Shown one piece after another: positions 17,684-31,799 of a DNA stretch of 33,199 nucleotides. Source of the DNA: Anaerolineae bacterium (GTDB lineage: Bacteria; Pseudomonadota; Alphaproteobacteria; DSM-16000; Inquilinaceae); assembly GCA_028285185.1 (NCBI GenBank), contig JANQQD010000141.1, forward strand, positions 1 to 33,199, written 5' to 3'. The position numbers were made by a program, and so were the translations under genes. How positions within the stretch are numbered: the stretch's first letter is position 1; every line of letters starts with the position of its first letter. Under the pieces are notes generated by a model. The model saw only the letters and a list, made by a program, of their open reading frames with translations. It searched no databases and was not told where the DNA came from.

Positions 17684-19211
17684 ATGCAGCTCACGGTTTG
17701 GACATACGAAGGCCCCCCGCATGTCGGCGCGATGCGCGTCGCGACTGCCATGGAGGGCGTGCACTATGTGCTGCACGCGCCGCAGGGCGATACCTACGCC
17801 GATCTTCTGTTCACGATGATCGAGCGGCGGAAGAAGCGCCCGCCGGTCACCTATACCACCTTCCAGGCGCGGGACCTGGGCAGCGACACGGCGGAGATCT
17901 TCAAGACCGCCGCCAGCGAGGCGTTCGACCGGTTCAAGCCGCAGGCGATGCTGGTCGGCGCATCGTGCACGGCCGAGCTGATCCAGGACGATCCGGGCGG
18001 CCTGGCCCGCGCGCTTAACCTGCCGATCCCGGTCGTGCCGCTGGAGCTTCCGTCTTACCAGCGCAAAGAGAACTGGGGGGCGTCGGAGACCTTCTACCGG
18101 CTGGTCCGCACGCTCGCCGGCCCCAGCGCGCCGCCGCCGGGCACACCGCGCGCCGAGCGCAAGCCTGGACAGAGGCCGCGGTGCAATCTGTTGGGCCCGA
18201 CCGCGCTCGGCTTTCGGCACCGCGACGACGTCACCGAAATCACGGATCTGCTGGGGCTGCTGGACATCGACGTCTCTGTGGTCGCGCCGCTCGGGGCGGC
18301 ACCTGCGGACATCGCCAGGCTGGGCGAGGCGGATTTCAACATCGTGCTCTATCCGGAGATCGCCGAGACCGCAGCGCGCTGGCTGGAACGGGCCTTCGGG
18401 CAGCCCACCGTGAAGACCGTGCCGATCGGCATCAGTGCCACGCGGGAATTCGTCGTAGAAGTCGCGAAGCTGGCCGACGTTGATCCGATGCCGGTGCTCT
18501 CAGGTCAGCGCTCACGCCTGCCCTGGTACTCCCGCTCCATCGACTCGACCTATCTGACGGCCAAGCGGGTCTTCATCTTCGGCGATGCCACCCACGCCGT
18601 CGCCGCGGCCCGGGTGGCCGACGAAGAACTCGGTTTCACCGTGGTCGGGCTCGGCACCTATGCCCGCGAATTCGCGCGCAACGTGCGGGCCGCCGCCGAG
18701 ACCTATGGCGTCGAGCCGCTGATCACGGACGACTATCTGCAGGTCGAGGCCAAGATCGCCGAGCTGCAGCCGGAACTGGTGCTCGGCACGCAGATGGAGC
18801 GGCACATCGCCAAGCGGCTCGGCATTCCCTGCGCCGTCATCTCCGCGCCGGTGCATGTGCAGGACTTCCCGGCCCGCTACTCGCCGCAGATGGGCTTCGA
18901 GGGTGCGAACGTCCTCTTCGACACCTGGGTCCATCCGCTGACGATGGGGCTTGAGGAACATCTGCTGACGATGTTCCGCGAGGATTTCGAATTCCACGAC
19001 GATGCCGGCCCGTCGCATCTGCCGCCGGCCGCCGGGGACGTGGGAGCCGGGCCCGCGGACGCAAGACCGGACGATCCCATCGGCTGGGCGCCCGAGGCAG
19101 AACAGGAGCTGAAAAAGGTCCCCTTCTTCGTCCGCGGCAAGGCGCGGCGCAACACCGAACGGTTCGCCCAGGACATGGGCGTGGCCACCATCACCGTCGA
19201 CACGCTGTACG

Positions 19212-19237
<26 letters not shown>
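17684..19237 (+). CDS. bchB: Dark-operative protochlorophyllide reductase subunit B
   Basis: 517 residues. BchB supplies the fourth ligand of the NB cluster, Asp36 (HAPQGD), and helps bind protochlorophyllide. The start [20 protein letters not shown] is strongly conserved in the family. [29 protein letters not shown] and the C-terminal domain after a proline/alanine-rich linker (about 440-465), ending [18 protein letters not shown], are as expected. The last 26 bases overlap bchH in another frame, indicating coupled translation. Confidence 0.97.
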
Positions 19238-23829
<4,592 letters not shown>

Positions 23830-23830
<1 letters not shown>

Positions 23831-24531
23831 TGCACACGCTTTCCTACCAGCACCGCCGCAGCCAGCTTGAGGCCTATTTCGACCGCACTGCCGTCGAGGC
23901 CTGGTCGCGGCTGACCTCGGACGCGCCGGTCAGCCGCATCCGCGCGACGGTACGCGCCGGCCGCGACCGCATGCGGGCGACGCTGCTGGACTGGCTGCCG
24001 GTGGATCTGAGCGGCTGCCGCGTGCTGGATGCAGGCTGCGGCACGGGCGCATTCGCCGTAGAGGCCGCCCGGCGCGGGGCTGAGGTCGTTGCGGTCGACC
24101 TGTCACCGACCTTGGTCGGCCTCGCCCGCGAACGCCTGCCCAGTGATTTGGGCGCCGGCACGGTGGAGTTCCGCGTTGGCGACCTGTGCGACGCCGATCT
24201 TGGGTCGTTCGACCATGTGGTCGCCATGGACTCGCTGATCCACTACCGCACAGCCGACATGCTGGCGACACTCGCAGCGCTCAGGGCGCGCTGTGGCACG
24301 TCGCTGCTGTTCACCTTTGCGCCGCGGACGTCGGCGCTGGCCGCCATGCATCTGGTCGGCCGACTGTTCCCGCGGGGCAACAGGGCGCCGGCAATCGAGC
24401 CCGTCGCGGAAAAGGCACTGCATCGGGCGCTCGGCTCGCAGGCGGACTTCGCCGAGTGGCGGCTGGCCAGGACCGAGCGCATCGTCAGCGGCTTCTATAC
24501 CTCTCAGGCGCAGGAGTTGCGACGCGCATGA
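23830..24531 (+). CDS. bchM: Magnesium protoporphyrin IX O-methyltransferase
   Basis: 233 residues. BchM methylates the C13 propionate of Mg-protoporphyrin IX with S-adenosylmethionine. The SAM motif is VLDAGCGTGAFAVEAA (residues 65-80), followed by VVAVDLSP and the post-motif FDHVVAMDSLIHY typical of this methyltransferase. The C-terminal RIVSGFYTSQAQEL matches the family. It starts one base inside the bchL stop (TGATG) and ends in an ATGA with lhaA. Confidence 0.95.
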
Positions 24532-25961
24532 GCAGGCTCAACGACACGCTCGCCCGCGCGTGGCTTCAGCTCGGCCCACGGTTCCTGCCGTTCGCCGATG
24601 CCGCCACGGAAGAGCTGCCGTTGGGCCGCCTGCTGCGACTGTCGCTGTTCCAGGTTTCCGTCGGCATGGCGGTCGTCCTGCTGACCGGCACGCTGAACCG
24701 CGTGATGATCCTGGAGATGGGGATCCCCGCCTGGACGGTTGCGGTTGTCGTGGCGATCCCGCTTCTCTTCGCGCCGCTTCGCGCCCTGATCGGCCACCGG
24801 TCGGACACCCATCGCTCGATGCTGGGCTGGCGGCGTGTGCCCTATATCTGGATGGGCACGCTGGTGCAGTTCGGCGGGCTGGCGATCATGCCCTTCGCGC
24901 TCCTGGTGCTGTCCTCCGACACCGGCTATCCGGACTATCTCGGCCAGGGTGCGGTCGGCTTGGCGTTCCTTCTCGTGGGTGCCGGACTGCACACGACCCA
25001 GACGGCCGGCCTGGCGCTGGCGACCGATCTGGCGCCGGCCGAAGCGCGGCCGCGCGTTGTGGCCCTGCTCTACGTCATGCTGCTTGTCGGCATGATGGTC
25101 AGCGCGCTCGGCTTCGGTGCGCTGCTTGCCGACTTCAGCCACCTGCGGCTGATCCAGGTGATCCAGGGCGCGGCCGTGGCCACCATGGTGCTGAACGGCA
25201 TCGCGCTGTGGAAGCAAGAGGCACGGGATCCGGCGCGCACCGCGCCAGGGCGGCCCCGAACGAGCTTCCGTACGGCGTTCCGCACGTTCTGCCAGGGCGG
25301 CCGCTCGGTGCGGCTGCTGGTGGCTGTTGGACTGGGGACGGCCGCCTTCAGCATGCAGGATGTCCTGCTGGAACCCTATGGCGGCGAGATCCTGAACCTC
25401 TCGGTCAGCGCCACGACAACGCTGACGGCCCTGCTCGCCGGCGGCAGCCTGGTGGGTCTCGCGCTCGCCGCGCGGATGCTCAGCCGTGGCGGCGAGCCGC
25501 ATCGCCTGGCGGCGCTCGGCGTGCTCGTCGGGATCGTGGCGTTTTCCGCGGTGATCTTCGCGGCTCCCTTGGCATCGCCGCTGCTGTTCCGCATCGGCAC
25601 GGCGCTGATCGGCTTTGGCGGGGGGCTGTTCGCGGTCGGCACGTTGACGGCGGCGATGGCATTGGCCGATTGCGGCAAGAGCGGCCTGGCGCTCGGTGCC
25701 TGGGGCGCCGTGCAGGCAACGGCCGCCGGTGGCGCCATCGCGCTCGGCGGCGCCATCCGCGATGCCGTGTCCGGCCTCGCGTCGGCTGGCGCTCTGGGCC
25801 CCGCACTGACCGACCCCACCGTTGGCTACAGCGTCGTCTACCACATCGAGATCGCACTGATGTTCGCAACACTGGCCGCGATCGGCCCACTGGTTCGCCT
25901 GGCGCAAAGCGAACCCCTGCGATCACCGTCCAGATTCGGCCTGGCCGAGCTCCCAGGCTAG
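24528..25961 (+). CDS. lhaA: LhaA, PucC-family light-harvesting 1 assembly factor
   Basis: 477 residues with about twelve membrane helices. LhaA belongs to the same PucC family as the protein at 10663-12000 and is needed for assembly of LH1, probably by bringing bacteriochlorophyll to the antenna polypeptides. LPLGRLLRLSLFQVSVGMAVV, TLNRVMILEMGIPAW, LIGHRSDTHRSMLGWRRVPY and AAFSMQDVLLEPYGGEIL are family signatures. The start overlaps the bchM stop (ATGA) and the next gene, puhA, begins 19 bases after the stop. In Rhodobacter the end of this gene carries a puhA promoter; none is obvious to me here. Confidence 0.94.
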   Translation: MSRLNDTLARAWLQLGPRFLPFADAATEELPLGRLLRLSLFQVSVGMAVVLLTGTLNRVMILEMGIPAWTVAVVVAIPLLFAPLRALIGHRSDTHRSMLGWRRVPYIWMGTLVQFGGLAIMPFALLVLSSDTGYPDYLGQGAVGLAFLLVGAGLHTTQTAGLALATDLAPAEARPRVVALLYVMLLVGMMVSALGFGALLADFSHLRLIQVIQGAAVATMVLNGIALWKQEARDPARTAPGRPRTSFRTAFRTFCQGGRSVRLLVAVGLGTAAFSMQDVLLEPYGGEILNLSVSATTTLTALLAGGSLVGLALAARMLSRGGEPHRLAALGVLVGIVAFSAVIFAAPLASPLLFRIGTALIGFGGGLFAVGTLTAAMALADCGKSGLALGAWGAVQATAAGGAIALGGAIRDAVSGLASAGALGPALTDPTVGYSVVYHIEIALMFATLAAIGPLVRLAQSEPLRSPSRFGLAELPG

Positions 25962-25980
25962 CCTTCAGCGGAGGTCCATC

Positions 25981-26889
25981 ATGCCGACAGGCGCCATCAC
26001 CAACGAAATCGACGTCGCTCAGCTCGTTCTTTACGCCTTCTGGATCTTCTTCATCGGTCTGATCATCTACCTGCGTCGGGAAGACCGGCGCGAAGGCTAT
26101 CCGCTCGAAGCCGACGCCACGGAACGGGGATGGTCGGCCAAGCCCAACGCGTTTCCGTCCCCCGCCAGTCCGAAGGTCTTCAACCTCGAGAGTGGCGAGA
26201 AGATAGTGATCCCCTCAGTCAAGCCCGAAGCGCGTGAGATCGCCGCCAAGCCGGCCGACCGATATCCGGGTGCACCGCTGGTGCCAACCGGTGACCCGAT
26301 GCTGGATGCCGTGGGACCGGCCTCCTATGCCCTCCGGGCGGACGAACCCGACCACACCTTCGAAGGCGAACCCAGGATCGTACCGCTGCGCGTGGCCACC
26401 GACTTTTCCGTCGACTCGCGGGACCCCGACCCTGTCGGCATGCAGGTGGTGGGGGCGGACGGCGAGGTGGCGGGCACCGTCGCCGATGTCTGGATTGATC
26501 GGGCCGAGTTCATCGCCCGCTATTTCGAGGTCGAGGTGGGGACAGCCGCGACCGCAGCCACGGAAACGGTCAGCTCAGAGGCCGCCAGCGCAGAGACAGC
26601 GCCAGCGGACGGCGCAGAGGCTGAAGCCGCGCCGGTGGAGTCTGCTGCGCCCGTTGAGGCAGCGCCCGCGGCCGCACATCGGGTGCTGCTGCCCGTGCCG
26701 TTCCTTTCGCAGATCAACGCGAAGCTGGGCCAGATCAGGGTCGAGTCCATCATGGCCCACCACTTCGCCGGCGTTCCGACCCTGCGGAACCCGGACCAGG
26801 TGACCCTGCTGGAGGAAGACCGCATCTGCGCCTACTACGGCGGCGGTCATCTCTATGCCCACCCATCCCGACAGGAGCCGCTGCTGTGA
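25981..26889 (+). CDS. puhA: Photosynthetic reaction centre H subunit, with an Ala/Glu-rich insertion
   Basis: 302 residues against about 255-260 in usual PuhA. The N-terminal helix (about residues 12-31, DVAQLVLYAFWIFFIGLIIY) anchors the protein, followed by YLRREDRREGYPLE. The cytoplasmic domain shows RYPGAPLVPTGDPMLDAVGP, AGTVADVWIDRAEFIARYFEVEV and the C-terminal DQVTLLEEDRICAYYGGG, which cap the L/M subunits and control proton entry. Between RYFEVEV (residue 186) and HRVLLPVPF (residue 233) lie about 46 residues of A, E, T, S and P, which explain the extra length. The ATG has GGAGG upstream at 25971. The stop forms GTGA with puhB. Confidence 0.96.
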   Translation: MPTGAITNEIDVAQLVLYAFWIFFIGLIIYLRREDRREGYPLEADATERGWSAKPNAFPSPASPKVFNLESGEKIVIPSVKPEAREIAAKPADRYPGAPLVPTGDPMLDAVGPASYALRADEPDHTFEGEPRIVPLRVATDFSVDSRDPDPVGMQVVGADGEVAGTVADVWIDRAEFIARYFEVEVGTAATAATETVSSEAASAETAPADGAEAEAAPVESAAPVEAAPAAAHRVLLPVPFLSQINAKLGQIRVESIMAHHFAGVPTLRNPDQVTLLEEDRICAYYGGGHLYAHPSRQEPLL

Positions 26890-27587
26890 ACCATCACGAC
26901 GACTTCGCCTTTGAACCGGTGCGGGGGCTGCCCGAGCGGCTTCCGCCTGGCGAGACGATCGTCTGGCAGGGTGCGCCGGACTGGAAGGCGATGGCGCGCC
27001 GTGCCTTTCACATCCGCAAGATCGCCGTCTATTTCGGCGTGCTCGCCGCCTGGCGGTTCACTGCGAACCTCTATGACGGCGAGGGCATGGCGGCCGCGAT
27101 CGGCGCGGCGGCGCTGATGATGGTGCTGGGTGCCGTGGCAATCGGCCTGTTCACGCTGTTCGCCTGGCTGACGGCGCGAACCACCGTCTACACGATCACC
27201 AACAAGCGGCTTGTCCTGCGCTTCGGCATCGCGTTGCCGATGACGATCAATCTGCCGTTCCGTTCGGTTAAATCGGCGTCGCTCAAGCTCCGTGCCGATG
27301 GCACGGGCGACATCCCGCTGGCCCTCGTGGACGGTCAGCGGATCGCGTACTTCATTCTGTGGCCCCATTCCCGGCCCTGGTACTTCGGCAAGCCCCAGCC
27401 TTCGCTGCGCAGCGTCCCGGATGCAGAAGCCGTGGCCCGGCAACTGGCCGAAGGTCTGGCCAACACGATCAGCGAGCGATCGCCGGCGCCCGCAACGAAG
27501 ACGTCATCCAGGTTGTCTGCGGCAATCCCTGGCAAGCATGCCTCGACAGCCGAGACGGCGGGGCAGCCCGCCAATGCGGCTGCGTGA
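26886..27587 (+). CDS. puhB: Photosynthetic complex assembly protein PuhB
   Basis: 233 residues from GTG 26886. PuhB is a membrane protein needed for full reaction-centre assembly. LPPGETIVWQGAPDWKAMARRAFH at the N-terminus, two to three hydrophobic segments (about 48-62 and 78-100) and a PH-like domain (TTVYTITNKRLVLRFGIALP) are typical. The last 35 residues (after about 200) are rich in Ser, Ala and Thr and not conserved. GTG is taken as start because of the GTGA overlap with puhA. Confidence 0.92.
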   Translation: MNHHDDFAFEPVRGLPERLPPGETIVWQGAPDWKAMARRAFHIRKIAVYFGVLAAWRFTANLYDGEGMAAAIGAAALMMVLGAVAIGLFTLFAWLTARTTVYTITNKRLVLRFGIALPMTINLPFRSVKSASLKLRADGTGDIPLALVDGQRIAYFILWPHSRPWYFGKPQPSLRSVPDAEAVARQLAEGLANTISERSPAPATKTSSRLSAAIPGKHASTAETAGQPANAAA

Positions 27588-27627
27588 CGGCGATGCGGCC
27601 GGCTGAAGCGCGGATCGGGAGGAAAGG

Positions 27628-28086
27628 ATGAGCGACCCATTTCGCAGCACCCAGTTCCCCCGCGGCGCGCTGATCGGCGCGGCGGTGATGATCGTGATTG
27701 CGATCGGTGCTGCATCCGCCGGACGCCTGGGCCTGTTGAGCGTGGATGAAGGGCACGACGGCCAGGCGGTGGCCAGCCGCGACTTGCGCTTCGAAGACCG
27801 TGCAGACGGCAGTGTCGCGGTGGTCGACGTGGCCGCGGGGCAGTCGATCGAGGTCCTGACGCCCGGATCGGACGGCTTCATGCGCGCCACCCTGCGCGGC
27901 CTGGCCCGCGATCGCAGAAGCCTGGGCATCGGCGCCGAGCCGCCCTTCCGCCTGACCTTGTGGGAGGACGGCCGGCTGTCGCTGGAGGACCCGTCGACGG
28001 GCAGGAACGTGGCTCTGGAAGCCTTTGGTGCGACCAATGCGCAGGCCTTTGCGCGACTGCTGACCGCTGGAGAGGGCGTGCAATGA
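27628..28086 (+). CDS. puhC: Photosynthetic complex assembly protein PuhC
   Basis: 152 residues with one N-terminal membrane helix (about 14-33, [19 protein letters not shown]) and a periplasmic domain containing [46 protein letters not shown] and [13 protein letters not shown]. PuhC helps assemble or reorganise the RC-LH1 core. The ribosome site GGGAGGAAAGG lies just before ATG 27628. It is separated from puhB by 40 bases and overlaps orf101 with ATGA. Confidence 0.92.
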   Translation: MSDPFRSTQFPRGALIGAAVMIVIAIGAASAGRLGLLSVDEGHDGQAVASRDLRFEDRADGSVAVVDVAAGQSIEVLTPGSDGFMRATLRGLARDRRSLGIGAEPPFRLTLWEDGRLSLEDPSTGRNVALEAFGATNAQAFARLLTAGEGVQ

Positions 28087-28388
28087 TCTCAACCCTGGCT
28101 CTCACTCGGCAGCGCTTCGACGTGCCCTGCATAGTCGAAGTGGAGTGCAGCGCGGAAAGCCTGCACGCCCATGTGGTTTTCGACGACGACGTCGCGATCG
28201 GCCCGGGCGACGAAGTGCTGGTGCACGGCGCACCCGTGCGGGTCGGCTTCGGCGAGAGCCGTGTCATCCGTCGTCAGGCGACCGTCGTGCGGGCAAGCGG
28301 CCTGTCGCGGCTGTGGACCCGGCTGACCGGCACCTTCGAAGCAACCGAACTGATGGATGTCAGCTTCACCGAGAGGATGACGCTATGA
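28083..28388 (+). CDS. Conserved PGC protein of unknown function between puhC and acsF
   Basis: 101 residues, soluble, no signal peptide. It contains [19 protein letters not shown] followed by [13 protein letters not shown], then [21 protein letters not shown] and a C-terminal [10 protein letters not shown] recall similar small proteins directly before acsF in other proteobacterial photosynthesis clusters, but no named function. The ATG overlaps the puhC stop (ATGA) and its own stop overlaps the acsF start (ATGA), so it is made together with both. A role with AcsF (for example as a helper of the aerobic cyclase) or in core assembly is a guess from this tight coupling. Confidence 0.85.
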   Translation: MISTLALTRQRFDVPCIVEVECSAESLHAHVVFDDDVAIGPGDEVLVHGAPVRVGFGESRVIRRQATVVRASGLSRLWTRLTGTFEATELMDVSFTERMTL

Positions 28389-29449
28389 CCGCAAGCGCAC
28401 CCCCCCATGCGCCCAACGACACCACAGCGGCGGCCCAGGAAGACACGATCCTAAGTCCGCGGTTCTACACGACCGATTTCGCGGCCATGGACCGGCTGGA
28501 TGTCAGCCCGGTCCGCGCGGAATGGGATGCGCTGATCGCCGAGATGGTGAGCGATCCCAACAAAGGTCACTTCACCCGCACCGATGAATTCGACAACTGC
28601 CTTCACCAGTTGTCGCCCGACCTGCGCAAAGAGTTTGTCGACTTCCTCGTCAGCTCGCTCACGGCGGAATTCTCAGGCTGCGTGCTCTATGCAGAGATCA
28701 AGAAGCGCATCACCAATCCCGACATCTATACGCTGTTCAAATGCATGAGCCGGGACGAAGCGCGTCATGCCGGCTTCATCAACGATGTGCTGAAAGACTT
28801 CGATATCGGCGTCGATCTGGGCTTCCTGACCCGCGCCAAGAAATACACGTTCTTCAAGCCCAAGTTCATTTTCTACGCGACGTATCTGTCCGAGAAGATC
28901 GGCTATGCCCGGTACATCTCGATCTACCGCCATCTAGAGCGCAACCCGGACCGGCGCTTCCATCCGATCTTCAAATGGTTCGAGCAGTGGTGCAATGACG
29001 AGTTCCGCCACGGCGAGGCATTCGCACTGCTGATGCGCGCCAACCCGCATCTTCTGAGCGGCCTCAACAAGCTGTGGGTCCGGTTCTTCGTGCTTGCGGT
29101 GTTCTGCACGATGTATGTGCGCGACCATGCGCGCCCGGCCTTCCACGATGCCTTGGGCGTCGACATCACCGAGTACGACTATCAGGTCTTCCGGATCACC
29201 TCGGAGATCTCGCGTCAGGTCTTCCCGCTGACGCTCGACATCGACGACCCGCGCTTCCGCGCGGGGCTTGAACGGCTGAACCGGATCGCCGTTGCCATCG
29301 CCGAGGCCAAGCGCCGCGGCGGCGTTATCGGGCGCATGAAACGGCTGGGACTGACCGCGGCGGCCGCGGCAACAATCGGCAGGCTCTACCTGTTGCCGAC
29401 GAAGCCCAACGCGCTGCCGCAAGACATCCGGCTGGCACCGGCGTGGTAG
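28385..29449 (+). CDS. acsF: Aerobic Mg-protoporphyrin IX monomethyl ester oxidative cyclase
   Basis: 354 residues, a di-iron protein that forms ring E using oxygen. Iron-ligand candidates are Glu95 (LTAEFSG), Glu125/His128 (DEARHAGF), Glu170, and Glu206/His209 ([10 protein letters not shown]), the ExxH pairs of the family. [13 protein letters not shown] and KGHFTR at the N-terminal part are typical. It starts in an ATGA overlap with orf101. puhE follows after a short gap. With bchE at the right end, the organism carries both known cyclases. Confidence 0.96.
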   Translation: MTASAPPHAPNDTTAAAQEDTILSPRFYTTDFAAMDRLDVSPVRAEWDALIAEMVSDPNKGHFTRTDEFDNCLHQLSPDLRKEFVDFLVSSLTAEFSGCVLYAEIKKRITNPDIYTLFKCMSRDEARHAGFINDVLKDFDIGVDLGFLTRAKKYTFFKPKFIFYATYLSEKIGYARYISIYRHLERNPDRRFHPIFKWFEQWCNDEFRHGEAFALLMRANPHLLSGLNKLWVRFFVLAVFCTMYVRDHARPAFHDALGVDITEYDYQVFRITSEISRQVFPLTLDIDDPRFRAGLERLNRIAVAIAEAKRRGGVIGRMKRLGLTAAAAATIGRLYLLPTKPNALPQDIRLAPAW

Positions 29450-29483
29450 CGGCGAGAAACGGGGAAGGGGCGAGGTGACGGCG

Positions 29484-30428
29484 ATGTACGACCACGGTCT
29501 GCCCGCCCTCTTCGCCGTTTTCGTCTGGTGGTTCAGCACCGGCGCGATCATCTATCTCAATCATCTGCCGCGCCACACCTTGCGGTGGAGCATGGGCGGC
29601 GCGACGGTCTTATGCGCGCTCTGCCTCTATGGTCTTGCGGAAACGGCGGGCGACGACGGCGTGTCGGCCGTCTATCTCGCCTTTGTCTTCGGGCTTCTGG
29701 CCTGGGGCTGGCACGAGCTCAGCTTCTTCATGGGCTACGTCACCGGTCCGCGCCGGACCGCCTGCCCGGTGGGTCTCCGAGGCTGGCGCCGTTTCGTGTG
29801 CGCGATGCAGGCCGTGCTCTATCACGAGCTGGCGATCGCCGCGACGGCCGTGGGCATCGTGGCGATGACCTGGGGCCAACCCAACCAGTTCGGCACCTGG
29901 ACTTTCCTGGTGCTGTGGTGGATGCGCCAGAATGCCAAGCTGAACGTCTTCCTGGGCGTGCGCAATCTGAGCGAGGAATTCGTCCCGGACCACTTGGGAT
30001 ATCTGAAGAGCTTCATGGCGCGAAAGCCCATGAACCTGCTGTTCCCAGTGTCCGTCACCGTCTCGACCGTGATCGCCGTGATCCTGGTGGACCGGGCCGT
30101 GGACCCGGCCGCCTCGGCATTCCAGGCCGTCGGATACACCTTCCTGTCGGTGTTGATGGTGCTGGCTATCCTGGAGCATTGGTTCATGGTGCTGCCGCTG
30201 CCAGCGGCCGCGCTGTGGCACTGGGGGCTGAGTTCGCGTCGTGGCCGGGATCGGACGGGCAGCGACACCACAAGCGGCGCCGGAAGAACAGCCCCATCTC
30301 AGACGATCGGCGATGCAGCACGAGGACCGGTGCTGCAGGCGACCGGCGCCGTTACGCAAACACGTCAAGATCACATCAGACCAACCGCGGCGGTCCGGTT
30401 CGCTGCCGCAGCGACTGGAATGGAATAG
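29484..30428 (+). CDS. puhE: Photosynthetic complex assembly protein PuhE (DUF3623)
   Basis: 314 residues from ATG 29484; GTG 29475 is an alternative start three codons earlier, and GAGG is suitably placed for the ATG. About seven to eight hydrophobic segments, with [39 protein letters not shown]-like [14 protein letters not shown] and [21 protein letters not shown] characteristic of PuhE. The family is needed for normal bacteriochlorophyll and RC levels. Residues from about 255 to the end are polar, basic and not conserved, making the protein some 45-50 residues longer than usual. It is followed by hemA after 55 bases. Confidence 0.92.
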   Translation: MYDHGLPALFAVFVWWFSTGAIIYLNHLPRHTLRWSMGGATVLCALCLYGLAETAGDDGVSAVYLAFVFGLLAWGWHELSFFMGYVTGPRRTACPVGLRGWRRFVCAMQAVLYHELAIAATAVGIVAMTWGQPNQFGTWTFLVLWWMRQNAKLNVFLGVRNLSEEFVPDHLGYLKSFMARKPMNLLFPVSVTVSTVIAVILVDRAVDPAASAFQAVGYTFLSVLMVLAILEHWFMVLPLPAAALWHWGLSSRRGRDRTGSDTTSGAGRTAPSQTIGDAARGPVLQATGAVTQTRQDHIRPTAAVRFAAAATGME

Positions 30429-30483
30429 CGACCCGGCGGACGGCGACAAGCCGTTACCGCCACAGACCAGACGGAGGGACGTC

Positions 30484-31704
30484 ATGGACCATGAGGCCTT
30501 TTTCCGGCAACAGCTCGACGGACTTCGCGCCGAGGGCCGCTATCGCATCTTTGCCGAGCTGGAGCGCAGGTCGGGATCGTTCCCGAAGGCGACCCGCTAT
30601 GACGGCGACGACCAGTCCGAGGTCACGGTCTGGTGCTCCAACGACTATCTGGGCATGGGCCAGAACCCGGCGGTGATCGACGCCATGCACAAGGCGCTCG
30701 ACAAGTGCGGCGCCGGCGCCGGTGGCACGCGCAACATCTCCGGCACCAATCACTACCATGTGTTGCTGGAGCGTGAACTGGCCGACCTGCACGGCAAAGA
30801 GTCGGCGCTCTTGTTCACCTCGGGCTATGTCTCCAACTGGGCGGCGCTGGGCACGATCGCTTCGAAGCTGCCCAAATGCGTGGTGTTCTCCGACGCCCTG
30901 AACCATGCGTCGATGATTGAGGGCATCCGGCAGAGCCGGGCCGAAAAGCACCTCTTCGCCCATAACGATCCGGAGGATCTGGATCGCAAGCTGGCGCAGG
31001 TGGAGCCCGGACGCGCCAAGCTGGTGGCCTTCGAATCCGTCTATTCCATGGACGGCGATATCGCGCCGATCGCCGAAATCTGTGATGTCGCCGACAAGCA
31101 CGGCGCCATGACCTATCTGGATGAGGTCCATGCGGTCGGCCTCTACGGTCCGCGCGGCGGCGGCGTTGCCGAGCGGGAAGGGCTGATGCACCGCCTGACC
31201 TTGATCGAAGGCACGCTCGGCAAGGCCTTCGGGGTGGTCGGCGGCTACATCGCCGCGTCGACGGCGCTCTGCGACTTCGTCCGGTCCTTCGCCAGCGGCT
31301 TCATCTTCACCACAGCCCTGCCGCCGGCCATCGCGGCCGGCGCGCTGACGTCGATCCGCCATCTGAAGACCAGCGATGCGGAGCGTCTCACCCAGCGCGA
31401 TAGGGTCGCGAAGGTCCGAGCCAGGCTCGATGCCGCCGGGATCCCGCATCTCCGCAACCCCAGTCACATCGTGCCGGTAATGGTCGGTGACCCGATCATC
31501 TGCAAGCAGATCACTGACACGCTGCTGCGCGACTGGTCGATCTATGTCCAGCCGATCAACTATCCGACCGTGCCGCGCGGTACGGAACGGCTGCGTATCA
31601 CCCCGGGCCCGCTGCATTCGGACGCCGACATCGACTATCTGATGGAAGCGCTGACGACCATCTGGGCGCGCCTGGGCGATATGCAGAAACTCGCTGCCGA
31701 ATAG
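30484..31704 (+). CDS. hemA: 5-aminolevulinate synthase
   Basis: 406 residues. HemA condenses glycine with succinyl-CoA (C4 pathway), the first step of tetrapyrrole synthesis in alphaproteobacteria. The pyridoxal phosphate lysine is Lys247 in EGTLGKAFG; other signatures are [50 protein letters not shown] and [26 protein letters not shown] precedes the ATG at 30484. Its place in the PGC couples precursor supply to pigment synthesis; whether another hemA copy exists cannot be seen. Confidence 0.97.
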   Translation: MDHEAFFRQQLDGLRAEGRYRIFAELERRSGSFPKATRYDGDDQSEVTVWCSNDYLGMGQNPAVIDAMHKALDKCGAGAGGTRNISGTNHYHVLLERELADLHGKESALLFTSGYVSNWAALGTIASKLPKCVVFSDALNHASMIEGIRQSRAEKHLFAHNDPEDLDRKLAQVEPGRAKLVAFESVYSMDGDIAPIAEICDVADKHGAMTYLDEVHAVGLYGPRGGGVAEREGLMHRLTLIEGTLGKAFGVVGGYIAASTALCDFVRSFASGFIFTTALPPAIAAGALTSIRHLKTSDAERLTQRDRVAKVRARLDAAGIPHLRNPSHIVPVMVGDPIICKQITDTLLRDWSIYVQPINYPTVPRGTERLRITPGPLHSDADIDYLMEALTTIWARLGDMQKLAAE

Positions 31705-31730
31705 GCGGAAGACGGACTGAGCGGCTCGTC

Positions 31731-31762
31731 GGCATGGCGGCTGGCGTCACCGCCGCCGTGCC
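31731..31762 (+). other. Intercistronic hairpin between hemA and bchE
   Basis: Arms GGCATGGCGGC (31731-31741) and GCCGCCGTGCC (31752-31762) pair over 11 positions with one G-U and a 10-base loop. No T-run follows, so it is not a standard terminator; it may set mRNA stability or partial read-through into bchE. Confidence 0.5.
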
Positions 31763-31799
31763 ACGGGCAAGTCAACTGACAGAGCATGGAGTCCGGCCG

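Noticed and set aside
24504..25907. A 467-codon open frame on the minus strand
   Set aside because: Antisense to lhaA, full of His/Gln/Arg, no recognisable fold.
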